NCBI GenBank assembly: GCA_027946555.1
Contig: JAPEVC010000128.1
Coordinates: 40,848 to 104,847, forward strand
DNA: 64,000 nucleotides
From: Gnomoniopsis sp. IMI 355080
Taxonomy: Eukaryota; Ascomycota; Sordariomycetes; Diaporthales; Gnomoniaceae
Direction of reading: 5' to 3'
Shown here piece by piece: positions 45,618 to 55,263 of the stretch; within the stretch, counting starts at the first letter, position 1; the number at the start of each line of letters is the position of its first letter. A program made the translations under genes and the position numbers. The notes beneath the pieces are model-generated. The model saw only the letters and a list, made by a program, of their open reading frames with translations, was not told the origin of the DNA and made no database searches.

Positions 45618-46385
45618 TCATTGCTTCCCAACCATCATCTTCACCTTATCCAGCAACACCTTACTCTCTCGCCCCAGCTTCCGTGGACCCTCCTGCCTAC
45701 CTCCAAACCTCCCCCGTCCGCCAGCACCTGGCTTGATCCCCCTCGCCTTCAACATCGCCTTGCGTAACCTCTCCCGTTCATTTGCCTTGCGCTCCCGCTC
45801 CTCCTCGCGCCGTTTCTGCTCGGCGGCCCGCGCCTCCATCTCGGCTTTCTTCTTGGAGCCTTCTTGTAGCGCTTTGTCGTAGTAATCCGGGCGGCGCGGC
45901 TTGCGGCGGTCCATCCGTGGGCGTTGCTCGAAAGGCCCAGGCTCACCATCACCGTCGGCGGCGGCAGCGGTGACGGGAGTGTGCGATGACTCCTCTGTTG
46001 CACGTGGGGGCTGCGCTCGCTCCGGCTGGGGTTCCCTCTTTTTCATCGGTGGCAGTGGCGCGCCGTCCAGCAATGCCTGGCGCTCGGCGTTGACATGTTG
46101 CCGGTCCTGCTCGTGGTCGATGGGTTCGCTGGGCGCTTGCACTGTATTGCCGTCCTCGTGTGTGTTTACTTTCTTATCCTGCTCCTGCGCCAGTTCCGCC
46201 TTAACCTTCTTGTACTCCTTCTTGAGCTTCGCCTTGTGGATCAGGTTCTCCTTGATCTTGGTGTTTCGCCGGCGCCAGGCGCCATCTGGTAGGTTCTCGG
46301 GCCCCACTTGGAAGCCTTTGCGCTTCTTGGCTTCGGGGATAACATCAGCGTTTGGGTTGTCCTCACGGGAGCGTTTGAATCCCAT
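45618..46385 (-). CDS. FYV7: rRNA-processing protein FYV7 family
   Basis: A single-exon gene of 255 residues from MGFKRSRED. Fyv7 in yeast is a small nucleolar protein needed for processing the 35S pre-rRNA toward 18S rRNA. The features fit: a basic N-terminus (KKRKGFQVGPENLPDGAWRRR), then KIKENLIHKAKLKKEYKKVKAEL, a disordered acidic and proline-containing middle, and a C-terminal Arg/Lys/Glu coiled helix with DYYDKALQEGSKKKAEME and RERLRKAMLKAR, ending in a Lys-rich KVLLDKVKMMVGKQ. The open frame extends upstream to 46772 but this part lacks protein-like features and overlaps the promoter, so the ATG at 46385 is chosen. Divergent from IDH2. Confidence 0.85.
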   Translation of the reverse strand: MGFKRSREDNPNADVIPEAKKRKGFQVGPENLPDGAWRRRNTKIKENLIHKAKLKKEYKKVKAELAQEQDKKVNTHEDGNTVQAPSEPIDHEQDRQHVNAERQALLDGAPLPPMKKREPQPERAQPPRATEESSHTPVTAAAADGDGEPGPFEQRPRMDRRKPRRPDYYDKALQEGSKKKAEMEARAAEQKRREEERERKANERERLRKAMLKARGIKPGAGGRGRFGGRQEGPRKLGRESKVLLDKVKMMVGKQ

Positions 46386-46823
46386 GGTAGCTGTGGTGAT
46401 AACAAAGGGCGTTGAATCGAAGTTTGTACTGGTACTGCAGGTAGAGTTGTACGTGCAAGTGGAACCCTTGTCGATGGAAAGTCTCGAAACTTTTTGGTAC
46501 GTTAGATTTGGCCGATGCGGTCCCGCGAGTCTCGGCGCAGCTCGCCCGATCCGAGTCGGGTATGTTCGGCCTACTCGGATTTGAGGCCTGAGAAGAGCAA
46601 AATAGCGCACCAGACCCCTGCCGGGTGAACATGGAATCTTTTTAGCGGCGGGCAGGCTGCCCAAGATCTGGTTTCCGTTGCTTGCCGATAGCAAAGAGCG
46701 AGAGCTTTCTCGACGACCGTACCAAAAACCTCCTCTCCCCTTCTCCTCCCGCCCAAGCCAGCATCTTTTCATTTGTCCGACTGGACCCCGTCCGTAGCTT
46801 TATTCTACTTACAAACCTCCACG
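46386..46823. promoter_or_regulatory. Bidirectional promoter of FYV7 and IDH2
   Basis: Only 438 bases separate the two start codons on opposite strands. Both genes are growth-related, so shared control is plausible. A GC-rich stretch with inverted CGATCCGAGTCGGG-like sequence lies near 46548-46562; no site is assigned. Confidence 0.6.
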
Positions 46824-48002
46824 ATGCTGGCCATTCGATCAATCGCCGCCCCCGCGCGCGGCCACTTCGTCCGCGCCGCTCCCCGCGCCGCCGCCTCGTC
46901 CTCCTTCACCTTCGCCCAGTCACAGCGCCAGCCGATCAGCAGGAGGTGGATTTCGCAGGAGTCCAAGGTCGCCAAGTACCACGGCATCAAGGACAGCAAC
47001 GGCAACTACCTCGTGTCCCTCATCGAGGGTGACGGTATCGGCCCCGAGATCTCCCAGGCCGTCAAGGACATTTTCAAGGCTGCCGGTGCGCCTGTGGCTT
47101 GGGAGCCTGTTGACGTTACGCCTATTCTGAAGGACGGCCGCACTGCTATCCCCGACGCCGCTATCGAGAACATTGAGAAGAACAAGGTCGCCCTCAAGGG
47201 CCCATTGGCCACCCCCATCGGCAAGGGCCACGTCTCCCTCAACCTGACCCTGCGCCGCACCTTTAACCTGTTCGCCAACCTGCGACCCTGCCGCTCTGTT
47301 GCTGGCTACAAGACCCCGTACGACAACGTTGACACGGTGCTGATCCGTGAGAATACGGAGGGCGAGTACAGCGGCATTGAGCACACCGTGGTAGACGGTG
47401 TTGTGCAGAGCATCAAGCTGATCACCAAAGAGGCTTCGGAGCGCGTCCTGCGGTTTGCCTTCCAGCACGCCCAGGAGATTGGCCGCAACAAGGTCCTGGT
47501 CGTGCACAAGGCCACCATCATGAAGCTGTCCGACGGTCTGTTCCTGTCCACTGCCCAAGACGTGGCCAAGGATTTCCCTGGCATCGAGATGAGCTCGGAG
47601 CTGCTCGACAACACTTGCCTCAAGATGACCACCGACCCTATCCCTTACAACGACAAGGTCCTTGTCATGCCCAACCTGTACGGTGACATTCTGTCCGACA
47701 TGTGCGCTGGTCTGATCGGCGGTCTCGGCTTGACGCCCTCCGGCAACATTGGTGACGAGTGCTCCATCTTCGAGGCTGTCCACGGCTCAGCGCCCGACAT
47801 TGCGGGCAAGGGGCTCGCCAACCCTACTGCGTTGCTGCTGTCCTCCATGATGATGCTGCGCCACATGGGTCTTGGCGAGTACGCCGATCGCATTGAGAAG
47901 GCCGCTTTCGCTACGCTGGCCGAGGGCAAGGCACTGACGGGCGACTTGGGTGGAAAGGCCAAGACGCACGAGTTCGCAGGAGCCATCATTTCGAAGCTGT
48001 AA
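46824..48002 (+). CDS. IDH2: Isocitrate dehydrogenase [NAD] subunit 2, mitochondrial
   Basis: Catalytic-type subunit of NAD-dependent isocitrate dehydrogenase, which makes 2-oxoglutarate in the TCA cycle in the mitochondrial matrix and is usually paired with IDH1. The single exon gives 392 residues from the ATG at 46824; yeast Idh2 has 369. An N-terminal presequence of about 45 residues is rich in Arg, Ala and Ser. Family motifs are clear: SLIEGDGIGPEI, LNLTLRRTFNLFANLRP (substrate arginines), RENTEGEYSGIEH, KATIMKLSDG, NLYGDILSD and GSAPDIAGKG. The substrate-binding residues suggest IDH2 rather than IDH1. It lies head to head with FYV7. Confidence 0.96.
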   Translation: MLAIRSIAAPARGHFVRAAPRAAASSSFTFAQSQRQPISRRWISQESKVAKYHGIKDSNGNYLVSLIEGDGIGPEISQAVKDIFKAAGAPVAWEPVDVTPILKDGRTAIPDAAIENIEKNKVALKGPLATPIGKGHVSLNLTLRRTFNLFANLRPCRSVAGYKTPYDNVDTVLIRENTEGEYSGIEHTVVDGVVQSIKLITKEASERVLRFAFQHAQEIGRNKVLVVHKATIMKLSDGLFLSTAQDVAKDFPGIEMSSELLDNTCLKMTTDPIPYNDKVLVMPNLYGDILSDMCAGLIGGLGLTPSGNIGDECSIFEAVHGSAPDIAGKGLANPTALLLSSMMMLRHMGLGEYADRIEKAAFATLAEGKALTGDLGGKAKTHEFAGAIISKL

Positions 48003-48291
48003 ACGCGGTCACCGAGAACGACGGGATCGCTAGCAGGACACTTTGAACAAGAACTCCTGTGACATCATATTCACACCCACGATCACCAGGCCCCCATAAT
48101 TCCTTGCGCCATACGGCACAGTTTGATAGAGAGAATGAACCTGGATGGGGCATTGTTGGAATACATAGAAGGGAAAGACATGCATGCATCATTCGGTGCC
48201 TCACCATAAGCCTCATTCAGGATGGCATTTCGCGCAGGGTGGGAGATGGAAGGAGATACCTCATCACTTGTTTACTGTAACAGGCGCAGGC

Positions 48292-48303
48292 GGGGGGGGG
48301 GGG
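48292..48303. repeat. G homopolymer run
   Basis: Twelve consecutive G in the 3' flank of IDH2; length may be inexact. Confidence 0.85.
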
Positions 48304-48390
48304 CAAAGCGAGTATGGTAGCAGTGCTAAAGCTGGACAAGGTAGACTGTAAATTATATACGGAGGGATTTCTACTATGAAAGCATTGTTC

Positions 48391-48413
48391 ACACACACAC
48401 ACACAGACACACA
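48391..48413. repeat. CA microsatellite
   Basis: About eight CA units followed by GACACACA, in the 3' flank of IDH2. Confidence 0.8.
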
Positions 48414-48787
48414 TTCACGAGTTTTCGCTTTCTTTCCTATTTTTTATTTTAATTTTTATGGGAAGACGTGTCTCGAACCGTGAAAAGTTTCGAGATGGAC
48501 CCCTGAACCCGAGATCTATTGGCGGTGATGATCGTTCTAAAATTGGGCGGCCAGGTGGTGAGGATCGAACCTGGCGTCACACGCTTCAGCGGTAAAATGC
48601 ATCATCGCCCGGGATTATCCTCCGCTTCCGGCGCCTCACAGTGGCAGGCTGGACCCTGGGAAAATGGGCACTTACAGCGCAAGGTCCAAGCACCTTTGAC
48701 TCACCTCTGCTGTGGTCTATGGCACAGGAGCAAATCAAACTCTCTATTTCATTCTGCCTCTTTTGACAATTTTTTTTTTTTGGTATA

Positions 48788-48814
48788 AATACATATATAT
48801 ATACATATATATAT
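48788..48814. repeat. TA-rich dinucleotide repeat
   Basis: Alternating TA with CATA interruptions just after a T run; very AT-rich compared with the neighbourhood. Confidence 0.8.
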
Positions 48815-49447
48815 TCCCACTGTCTGTCTGTATGATATCGCTGGCAATCCACACCATAGCGAGACCGGACAGTCCGGAGAACCGTACAGTGCATTGTTTC
48901 CACTCAGCGGAGTGCCCGATGATATAATAGCACCGGGCAGAAAGACGACATGCCGAGGAACCAAGGACGACATGACTTGACCGACCACCAACGACAACGC
49001 CCAAGCCCCCAAATGCTCTCCATTTAGGCTTTCTCACTCACTCACTCACAAACCAACAACGTTATTTGAAGCCTTCCTTTCTTACCAGCCCGACCAAGGC
49101 ATACCCGAAAAGGAATACTCTCTTACACTTTGGTCAGAGGGCGAGGGGCTGTTGGATCCTCACCCCGGCCGGCACATCCTGATCACGCCCAACTTACCAC
49201 TTAAAGAGAGGCGCTTGCGGTCGGCCGTGTGACAAACTAGCGAGGCCACAGCTTGAGAGACCTGCCGGCCCTTTCTGGAGACCTTGAGTTCTATTTCACG
49301 CTCATCAGAGGGCAATATCTAGCCCACCCGTGGTTCTGAAAGGGACCAAGGGTGGTCAAACCCCGACACTTGCTCAGTTCTCGCGCCTATCTTGTCAACA
49401 AAGAACGAAAACTGGTCTTAAGTTAGCTCAGCAAGCCACAGCCCAAC

Positions 49448-51779
49448 ATGCCTTTCTTCCGAGAAGATCGGGACAATATGGACAATGAGGACATCAATCC
49501 AACTCTCGAGATCGAGGCCGAGGTGGAGACGACCAGCCGACCACTTCCGATCCATGGAATGGATCAGATAAGGAGACAGAGACAGATGCCTATGGGCGCC
49601 TTGCGCCCCAGAGAATCCGAAGAAAGCCTACGAACAGATCTTTGTGAGGGTCTCTTGCGGGAGCAGTCGAAACCGAGGAGTCCCGAGCCAGATTTCTGCC
49701 TTACGACAACCTCGGACCGGGCGGAGCTGATTGAGCGGCTGAAAAGAGGCGAGAGTCCGACTTGGGTTCCTAGTAGACGGGTATGCTTTTGACTTACCCT
49801 AGCTGTGCCCCATCAAGTGCTCCGCGATGCTTACCAGAATGTAGTGCGAGTCTTTCGTCCCTCAAAAGGGATCACGCGACCTCTCGCCCAACCCCCGGCC
49901 AAACTCAAGGGGGTCACCAGGACTACTTACTGCTTCTCTTACCAAAGTGGACAGCAAAGCGGACCTACAGCAACGTCAAGAAGCGGACATCGCAGAGAGA
50001 ATGCAGCAAGGTTCAAACATTGAACGGCCAAGGTCTGCTTTGCACAGCGGTGACTTCACTCAAGACGCATCAAATCGGTACATTGTTCCGGGCAAACCAG
50101 AGAGAACGATCCCCGAAGCAGATGTGTTCAACTCGGACCTGCAAAACCCTTGGTATGCCACATCGCCACCGAGAAATTTCACACCATTCAAATTTGAGAG
50201 GAGGGTACCGTTCCCCGATCTACCGGATGGATACAAGTCCTCTCCGCCGTCTCTTTCTTCGTCATTATCCTCTAGCTTCGTCTACAAGCACCCCACAAGT
50301 CCACTCGTCCAGTCGGAAAGCAACGATGACTTGAACATCAACGTCATGGACCTAGATCCTGGCACACCCAGCAGAGTACCTCGGAGGCAGACTCTGCATG
50401 CTTTTTCTCGAAATATACCCGCCACCGCCCAGAGGATACCGTCAATGCGCAGGCAAACTACACTCCCCTACCAAGCTCACCAACCTAGGAAATCTCTCAC
50501 GTCTGCTCCCGCCTTCTCATTGACCGGGTCACCACCGGCGTCGTTTTCTGGATCAAGACGGACTTCCGTGGTGCTGGACTCGTCACCTTTACAGCAGACA
50601 TCAATGGTTGGGTCTTACGAAGAGAGCATTCTCCGCGGCCGCATGTCGACTACACCCTCAAAGCCGCTCGACTTCATGGCCCAAATCGGCGTTCTCGGTC
50701 TTGGCAACTGCAAACCCAGCCTAAAGTGCCCAGCACACGTGACACTTCCTTTCGCCGCTGTCTTCTATAGCTATGCGAGCACGCCCCATGGGCGATCAAC
50801 CAACGATGACGGGCCTAGCCCGTACGTGGGCCAGGTCGATCTGGAGAATGGACTACCCAATCCAGAGGACTCTAGAGCAAGGCAGAAATCCCGACAAAGG
50901 GCCAGCTCCATAGCCAGATCAAGACAAAGTAGCATCGGACCGGACACAGAAATGTCAGGTGTCGGCGCCGCCCCACCCCATGCGCGCGACGTCGCAAAAC
51001 AACGTCGGCGCCGCGGCGCCTCACCCAAAGCACCCCCAGGCGGGTCATACCGTATCCCCGAGAAAGGGCAGATCCAAATAATCATAAAAAACCAGAACAA
51101 GACCGCTGTAAAGCTCTTTCTCGTGCCCTACGACCTCGCCGGCATGGAGCCCGGTACCAAGACCTTCCTGCGCCAGCGCTCCTACACCAGCGGGCCAATA
51201 GTTGAGGGCACCCCCAACCCCAGTGACACTGAAAACGACAAGCAAGTCCTGCGCTACCTCGTGCACCTACACATCTGCTGCCCTGCGCGTGGCCGCTACT
51301 ACCTGTACAAAAGCATCCGCGTGGTCTTTGCCAATCGCGTACCCGACGGCAAGGAACGCCTTCGCAACGACGTCATGCTGCCTGAGCCGCGCTTCACGCC
51401 GTACAAACCCGTGCGCCAGATCCACCCGCCGTCGCAGAACAGCGCTGCCAGCCTCGCCGCCGAAAGGGCCTTTCGTCGCCGCAGCTCGGGCTTCTCGTTT
51501 GCGCTGCCGTCGGAGGAGCCGGTTCCTTCGCTCCCGAGTTGGGATGCCGCCAAGCGGACCCGCGCGGGGAGTGTGCAGGATCGTGGCGTGGGCGCGCCTG
51601 GGTTTGCGCCGCTGGATTTTGCCAAGGGCCAAGTTGGGGGCGGGAGCGCGGCGGGCGGAGCTGGTATGAGTCTGAGTACTGCGGAAGGCTTGCTGTCGCT
51701 CAGACTGAGAGGGTTGGGCATGCAGGGGGCCTTTGGTGCAGACGTGGAGGAGGAGACGGGTGAGGGGAGACAGCTTTGA
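49448..51779 (+). CDS. Atos-like protein with DUF4210 and meiotic chromosome-segregation domains
   Basis: Exons 49448-49780 and 49845-51779, split by a 64-base intron (GTATGC to TGTAG) in phase 0, give 755 residues. Residues about 365-420 match DUF4210 (YEESILRGRMST..., PLDFMAQIGVLG, CPAHVTLPFAAVFYSY). Residues about 510-625 match the companion domain annotated as chromosome segregation during meiosis (GSYRIPEKGQIQIIIKNQNK, then VPYDL and LRYLVHLHICC). This two-domain layout is the Atos family; animal Atos is a transcription-related regulator, and the fission yeast homologue is linked to meiotic chromosome segregation. The rest is Ser/Pro-rich. The N-terminal exon 1 lacks a recognised domain. 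Confidence 0.9.
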
Positions 51780-52613
51780 TCCAGCGTGTGGTCTTGGGCG
51801 TTCACTCGAAAGGCTGTTTCATGGAGATCATAGTTAGCTGCTTGCTGTTCACTTCCTACAGGGTGAAGCATGGCGGATGTTGTATATACCCAATTTTCAG
51901 AATTACTGGCGGCGCAGGGCGGATAGGTTCACAGGACTGCGGCTGGACAATAGGCAGGCGTCATATTAGGATGCCTTCACACAGATACATTAGGACAGAT
52001 ATGTGAATGAAACTCCATTTCACCTTTTCAAAGGTGTGACTTCTTCTCATCCCCAAACATTCAGGGGTAGGTAGACAGTGGCAGGCTATTGGGGAATGTT
52101 ATGTTCTGATCCTGCAATAGCAATTGGGAACGTCCAAAGGTAAGGCAATGCCAAAGACCCACATCTGTCTCTCCTAGAGTCCAAGCTATGCCTTTCGTTT
52201 GTTTCTCTCTGCCTCTCCATCTGCCTCTCCATCTACCTCTCCGAAGCTGTTCCAGGCGATTGTCAAGCCTTATTGTCGAAACTCTCAACCCAGGTTTTCA
52301 GTGATTAGTCGGACACGGCGATTCTTTCAAACTGGTAAGCTGCTTGGACAACCGGCACCGCCTTCCTTTCCATTTCCTTTCTGACTGCCCAATCCGCCGT
52401 CCCACCAACTTTGACGAAGTGTCTCTTCTTTTTGAATTCTTCTTTCTCTATTTCCCTTCACAGGTCGCCTGACAGTACTCTCAAATGCTAGCCGACGGAC
52501 AGCCCTCCGGCTCCACCAAGGTCTGTATGTTTGCGGCATCATACAAACCACAGTAATCGTTGTCGCTAATCAGAGAGAATTACAGAAATTTTTCCTGTCC
52601 TTTCATGTGAGCT
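51780..52613. other. Intergenic region
   Basis: About 830 bases between two same-strand genes. A repeated CTGCCTCTCCATCT unit appears near 52208-52240; no gene is supported. Confidence 0.5.
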
Positions 52614-53696
52614 ATGTCGACGGCTCTTACGATGAGTCCCTTCACCATGGCATCACAAGTAACCCACCCCAACCCACCTTCAACGGCGTACATGCAAAAC
52701 ATTCCGCTGGAGATGCTGCACAAGATTGTTGGCATGTTGATGGGCGGTGGCCTCTATGGCAGTGCCGTCAATCTCGCGCGTACGAGCAAACACTTTCACA
52801 GCAGAGTGATTCCTGAAGTCTACAAATTCACCATCGAGAAGAAGACGTTCTTCATCGCTCACTGGGCTGCCGAGCACGGTCGGATGTCCACACTGCAACG
52901 TGCCATTGAGTTCGGAGCTGACATCAACGAGCCGTTCACTTCTTTCCTTCCTTTCCATTCTCAGCATGTGAACCCAACAATTGCCAAGAGAAGGACAAAC
53001 TATTACAAGTTACAAACAGCAACACTTCACGGCGAAGAACTTGAACTAGCTGTTCAGAAGCGCTGCGGCTACATGCGCGGGTGCAACGAGCGTCCAGTAG
53101 CTGGGCGATGGTACTACGAAGAGGCTGGTGTCTACAAGGCGATCGGTGGCAGCAAGATGTTGCGACTATTCAAGTATTATATAAGAAGGGAAGTCTCTGT
53201 GATCGACCCCCGTTTTGCCGAGCTTGCCACTGCGCCGGAGACAAAGAGAATGTTTCTTGATGCATTTGCATACTGGGCCACCCCCCTTCACATCGCCGTC
53301 TGTGCTACCAACCTAGGAATCATCGAAGGACTGATCAGCATCTATGGCGCCAACCTCAACGCAGGCGGGTATGGAATCTGCCGATGTACCTGGAGCAGGC
53401 TCAACGACGCGCGCAAAACCTACACCTTCTCGCCTCTACATCAAGTTTCGTGTCAAGGAGACAAGATATTTTTGCATCTGCTGTTGATTGGGAACGGCGC
53501 ATTAAACCTGCGACATGCCAAACGACTCAACGGCGCTCGTTTTGAACTTCAACAATTGGTCGACCCAATTCTTGACGAGCGGCAGCGTCGCAGTGTCTTG
53601 AGTGAGACGCTTCGAAACGACCTTCGGTCGCTTTGGGGAGACGTGAAAGCCTCAAAATTACATGAGCTGATGCGAGAGAGCTGCGTGTTGCCATGA
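52614..53696 (+). CDS. F-box protein with ankyrin-like repeats (3' end uncertain)
   Basis: A frame of 360 codons from ATG. Residues 28-75 match an F-box (IPLEMLHKIVGML, then NLARTSKHFHSRVIPEVYKF), which would bind Skp1 in an SCF ubiquitin ligase. Ankyrin-type units follow (MSTLQRAIEFGADIN, ATPLHIAVCATNLGIIEGL, FSPLHQVSCQGDKIFLHLLL), which usually recruit substrates. Another protein-like frame of 105 codons follows at 53707-54021 in the +1 frame. A possible intron from GTGAAA (53642) to an AG at 53697 would join the two in frame. Fungal F-box/ankyrin genes are numerous and variable. Which end is right cannot be decided here. Confidence 0.78.
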   Translation: MSTALTMSPFTMASQVTHPNPPSTAYMQNIPLEMLHKIVGMLMGGGLYGSAVNLARTSKHFHSRVIPEVYKFTIEKKTFFIAHWAAEHGRMSTLQRAIEFGADINEPFTSFLPFHSQHVNPTIAKRRTNYYKLQTATLHGEELELAVQKRCGYMRGCNERPVAGRWYYEEAGVYKAIGGSKMLRLFKYYIRREVSVIDPRFAELATAPETKRMFLDAFAYWATPLHIAVCATNLGIIEGLISIYGANLNAGGYGICRCTWSRLNDARKTYTFSPLHQVSCQGDKIFLHLLLIGNGALNLRHAKRLNGARFELQQLVDPILDERQRRSVLSETLRNDLRSLWGDVKASKLHELMRESCVLP

Positions 53697-53706
53697 GGGC
53701 CGCCAC

Positions 53707-54021
53707 TTGGTGCAAGTGAAGGAACGACGTCTGCTACAGGCTATCAGCCAGGTTCGCTTCTACGACTACCGCAATGATGTTCATGGAATCTTTGCTAGCA
53801 TTTTCGAACACCTTCGAGACTTAGCTGCTCTATCCCGGGTCATCGAGCAGCTGCGTTGTATTTGCTTGGCCAGAGACCGTGAAGTTGAGTACCCAGAGCT
53901 TGACTCTACCAAATTACGGGGAGCCCGACTTCACGAACCGATAAATGGGTTAAACACACGGGATGTGGACGATCAAGAATGGTCATTGGTCAGAGAATTA
54001 ATACACGGGTACGGGCGCTAG
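53707..54021 (+). other. Probable 3' exon or frameshifted tail of the F-box/ankyrin gene
   Basis: An open frame of 105 codons in the +1 frame, directly after the F-box/ankyrin stop. It begins with a TTG, not ATG, so it is unlikely to be a separate gene. Its composition is protein-like (RFYDYRNDVHGIFASIFEHLRDLAALSRVIEQL). Joining through the short intron described for the F-box gene gives one protein of about 448 residues. Confidence 0.45.
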
Positions 54022-54220
54022 GTCACAATGGCTGAGAAGACGACAGCAGATTTATGGAGGGCTAGTAGGAGAAGAACAGCTCTTGAGTAGGGGCTGATTG
54101 GCGAGGGGCAATTGAAAAGATTGTTCTTCTATCCGTTTTCAAGACACTAGCCAATCTGTCAACTTCTCTAATCTTTCAGGCTCCCAGCACCCAATACAGT
54201 ACCTACCTAGGCAGGTAGGC

Positions 54221-55027
54221 TCAAGTCTCAAGCATAGACCCAAAATCAAACTCCAATTCCTTCCATGCCAGACTTTGGGCTGCTCTAAGCTCCAGCCCTG
54301 CCTCTTCGCATTCTTTCCTTGCATTTCTACCGAATTCACCTCCATCCTCGCTGACATAGGCTTGAAACTCATCAATCCAGACATGCTCTCCATAGCCCTT
54401 CATCAAGAAGTCATGAGTGATGATCAGCCGACATTTCTTTGACAAGGCCACCCACTGCCTTCGAGCTTTGTCTCGGTAGCCTGGATGTAAGAAGTAGAGC
54501 ATATGTAGCAGCTCATGGTACATTGTTGACTTATTGGTAACTGAAATGAGATAGCTTGGAGCCTCACCATCTCTGAGAGCTTGGAGGCAGCCATATTGCC
54601 AGAGTTGATTAAGAAGATGTGATTCTTGGGGGTTGGTAAAAGAAAACCACCAACCTTGAAGTCCATATGGATCCTTCTGATATGGCATTTGGTTGAGGGG
54701 CTCTTCGCAACGTTTCATAGCTTGCAACCACTCACTGATGGCAATGATGGGCAGGTTGAAAGCTTGGTAATTCCTACATAGGAGCTTTGTTCTTGGGTCT
54801 TGAAGACTGATGTAGTTGCTTGCATCTGATTTTGATTCGTAAAAGGCCTCTATCCTGGCCAGTGCTTGGTGCTGTGGTTCTGGAGCTGTGAACTGAATGA
54901 GAATGAGTGGTCCGCGTCTTTGAATAACAAAATCATTCCGGATTATAGTCTGTTTTGATGCGCTCTTTGACTGAGCTGATGCACCAGGTGCCGCTTTGTA
55001 TTTGCTGTGGGTGCCTTTCTTTGCCAT
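54221..55027 (-). CDS. Uncharacterised protein with zincin-like HELLH motif
   Basis: An intronless gene of 268 residues from MAKKGTHSK. I do not recognise the family. Residues 171-175 read HELLH inside TMYHELLHMLYFLHPG, the HExxH pattern of zinc metallopeptidases. About 45 residues later comes VWIDEFQAY (E220), like the third-ligand helix (DExxAY) of many gluzincin-type domains. The N-terminal 25 residues are basic and disordered; the middle has hydrophobic strands (PLILIQFTA) and tryptophans. No signal peptide or membrane segment is seen, so a cytosolic place is likely. Its start faces the 3' end of the GT31-like gene, 236 bases away on the same strand. Activity is not shown. Confidence 0.72.
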   Translation of the reverse strand: MAKKGTHSKYKAAPGASAQSKSASKQTIIRNDFVIQRRGPLILIQFTAPEPQHQALARIEAFYESKSDASNYISLQDPRTKLLCRNYQAFNLPIIAISEWLQAMKRCEEPLNQMPYQKDPYGLQGWWFSFTNPQESHLLNQLWQYGCLQALRDGEAPSYLISVTNKSTMYHELLHMLYFLHPGYRDKARRQWVALSKKCRLIITHDFLMKGYGEHVWIDEFQAYVSEDGGEFGRNARKECEEAGLELRAAQSLAWKELEFDFGSMLET

Positions 55028-55263
55028 AGTGCCATTGGCTTGATGACTTCGTGAGAATCTTGAGAATGGGACAATGAGAGACAGTCATGGAAAAAACACC
55101 AGAAGAAACTCAGTTATACCCAGATTCAAGGTTGACGAGGCAGGAGGCTGGTTTGGGGTTGCCATGAATCTACACGTTGTATTTTGTTCCTTCACAATCC
55201 ATTCGCTGCACTTTCACATTGGCTTCAATTCTCTGGCCTCGTTGATATTCAACGTACAACTTC

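Larger units (their letters stand above)
48003..49447. other. Intergenic region with microsatellites
   Basis: About 1.4 kb. It carries a G run (48292-48303), a CA run (48391-48413) and TA-rich repeats (48788-48814). A tRNA-like patch at 48540-48620 fails on stem pairing. No gene is supported. Confidence 0.5.

Noticed and set aside
46920..47783. A 287-codon antisense frame in IDH2
   Set aside because: It mirrors the strongly biased IDH2 codons and has a shadow-like composition.
48540..48620. tRNA-like GGTTCGATCC on the minus strand
   Set aside because: The flanking bases do not form a T stem and no cloverleaf can be drawn.
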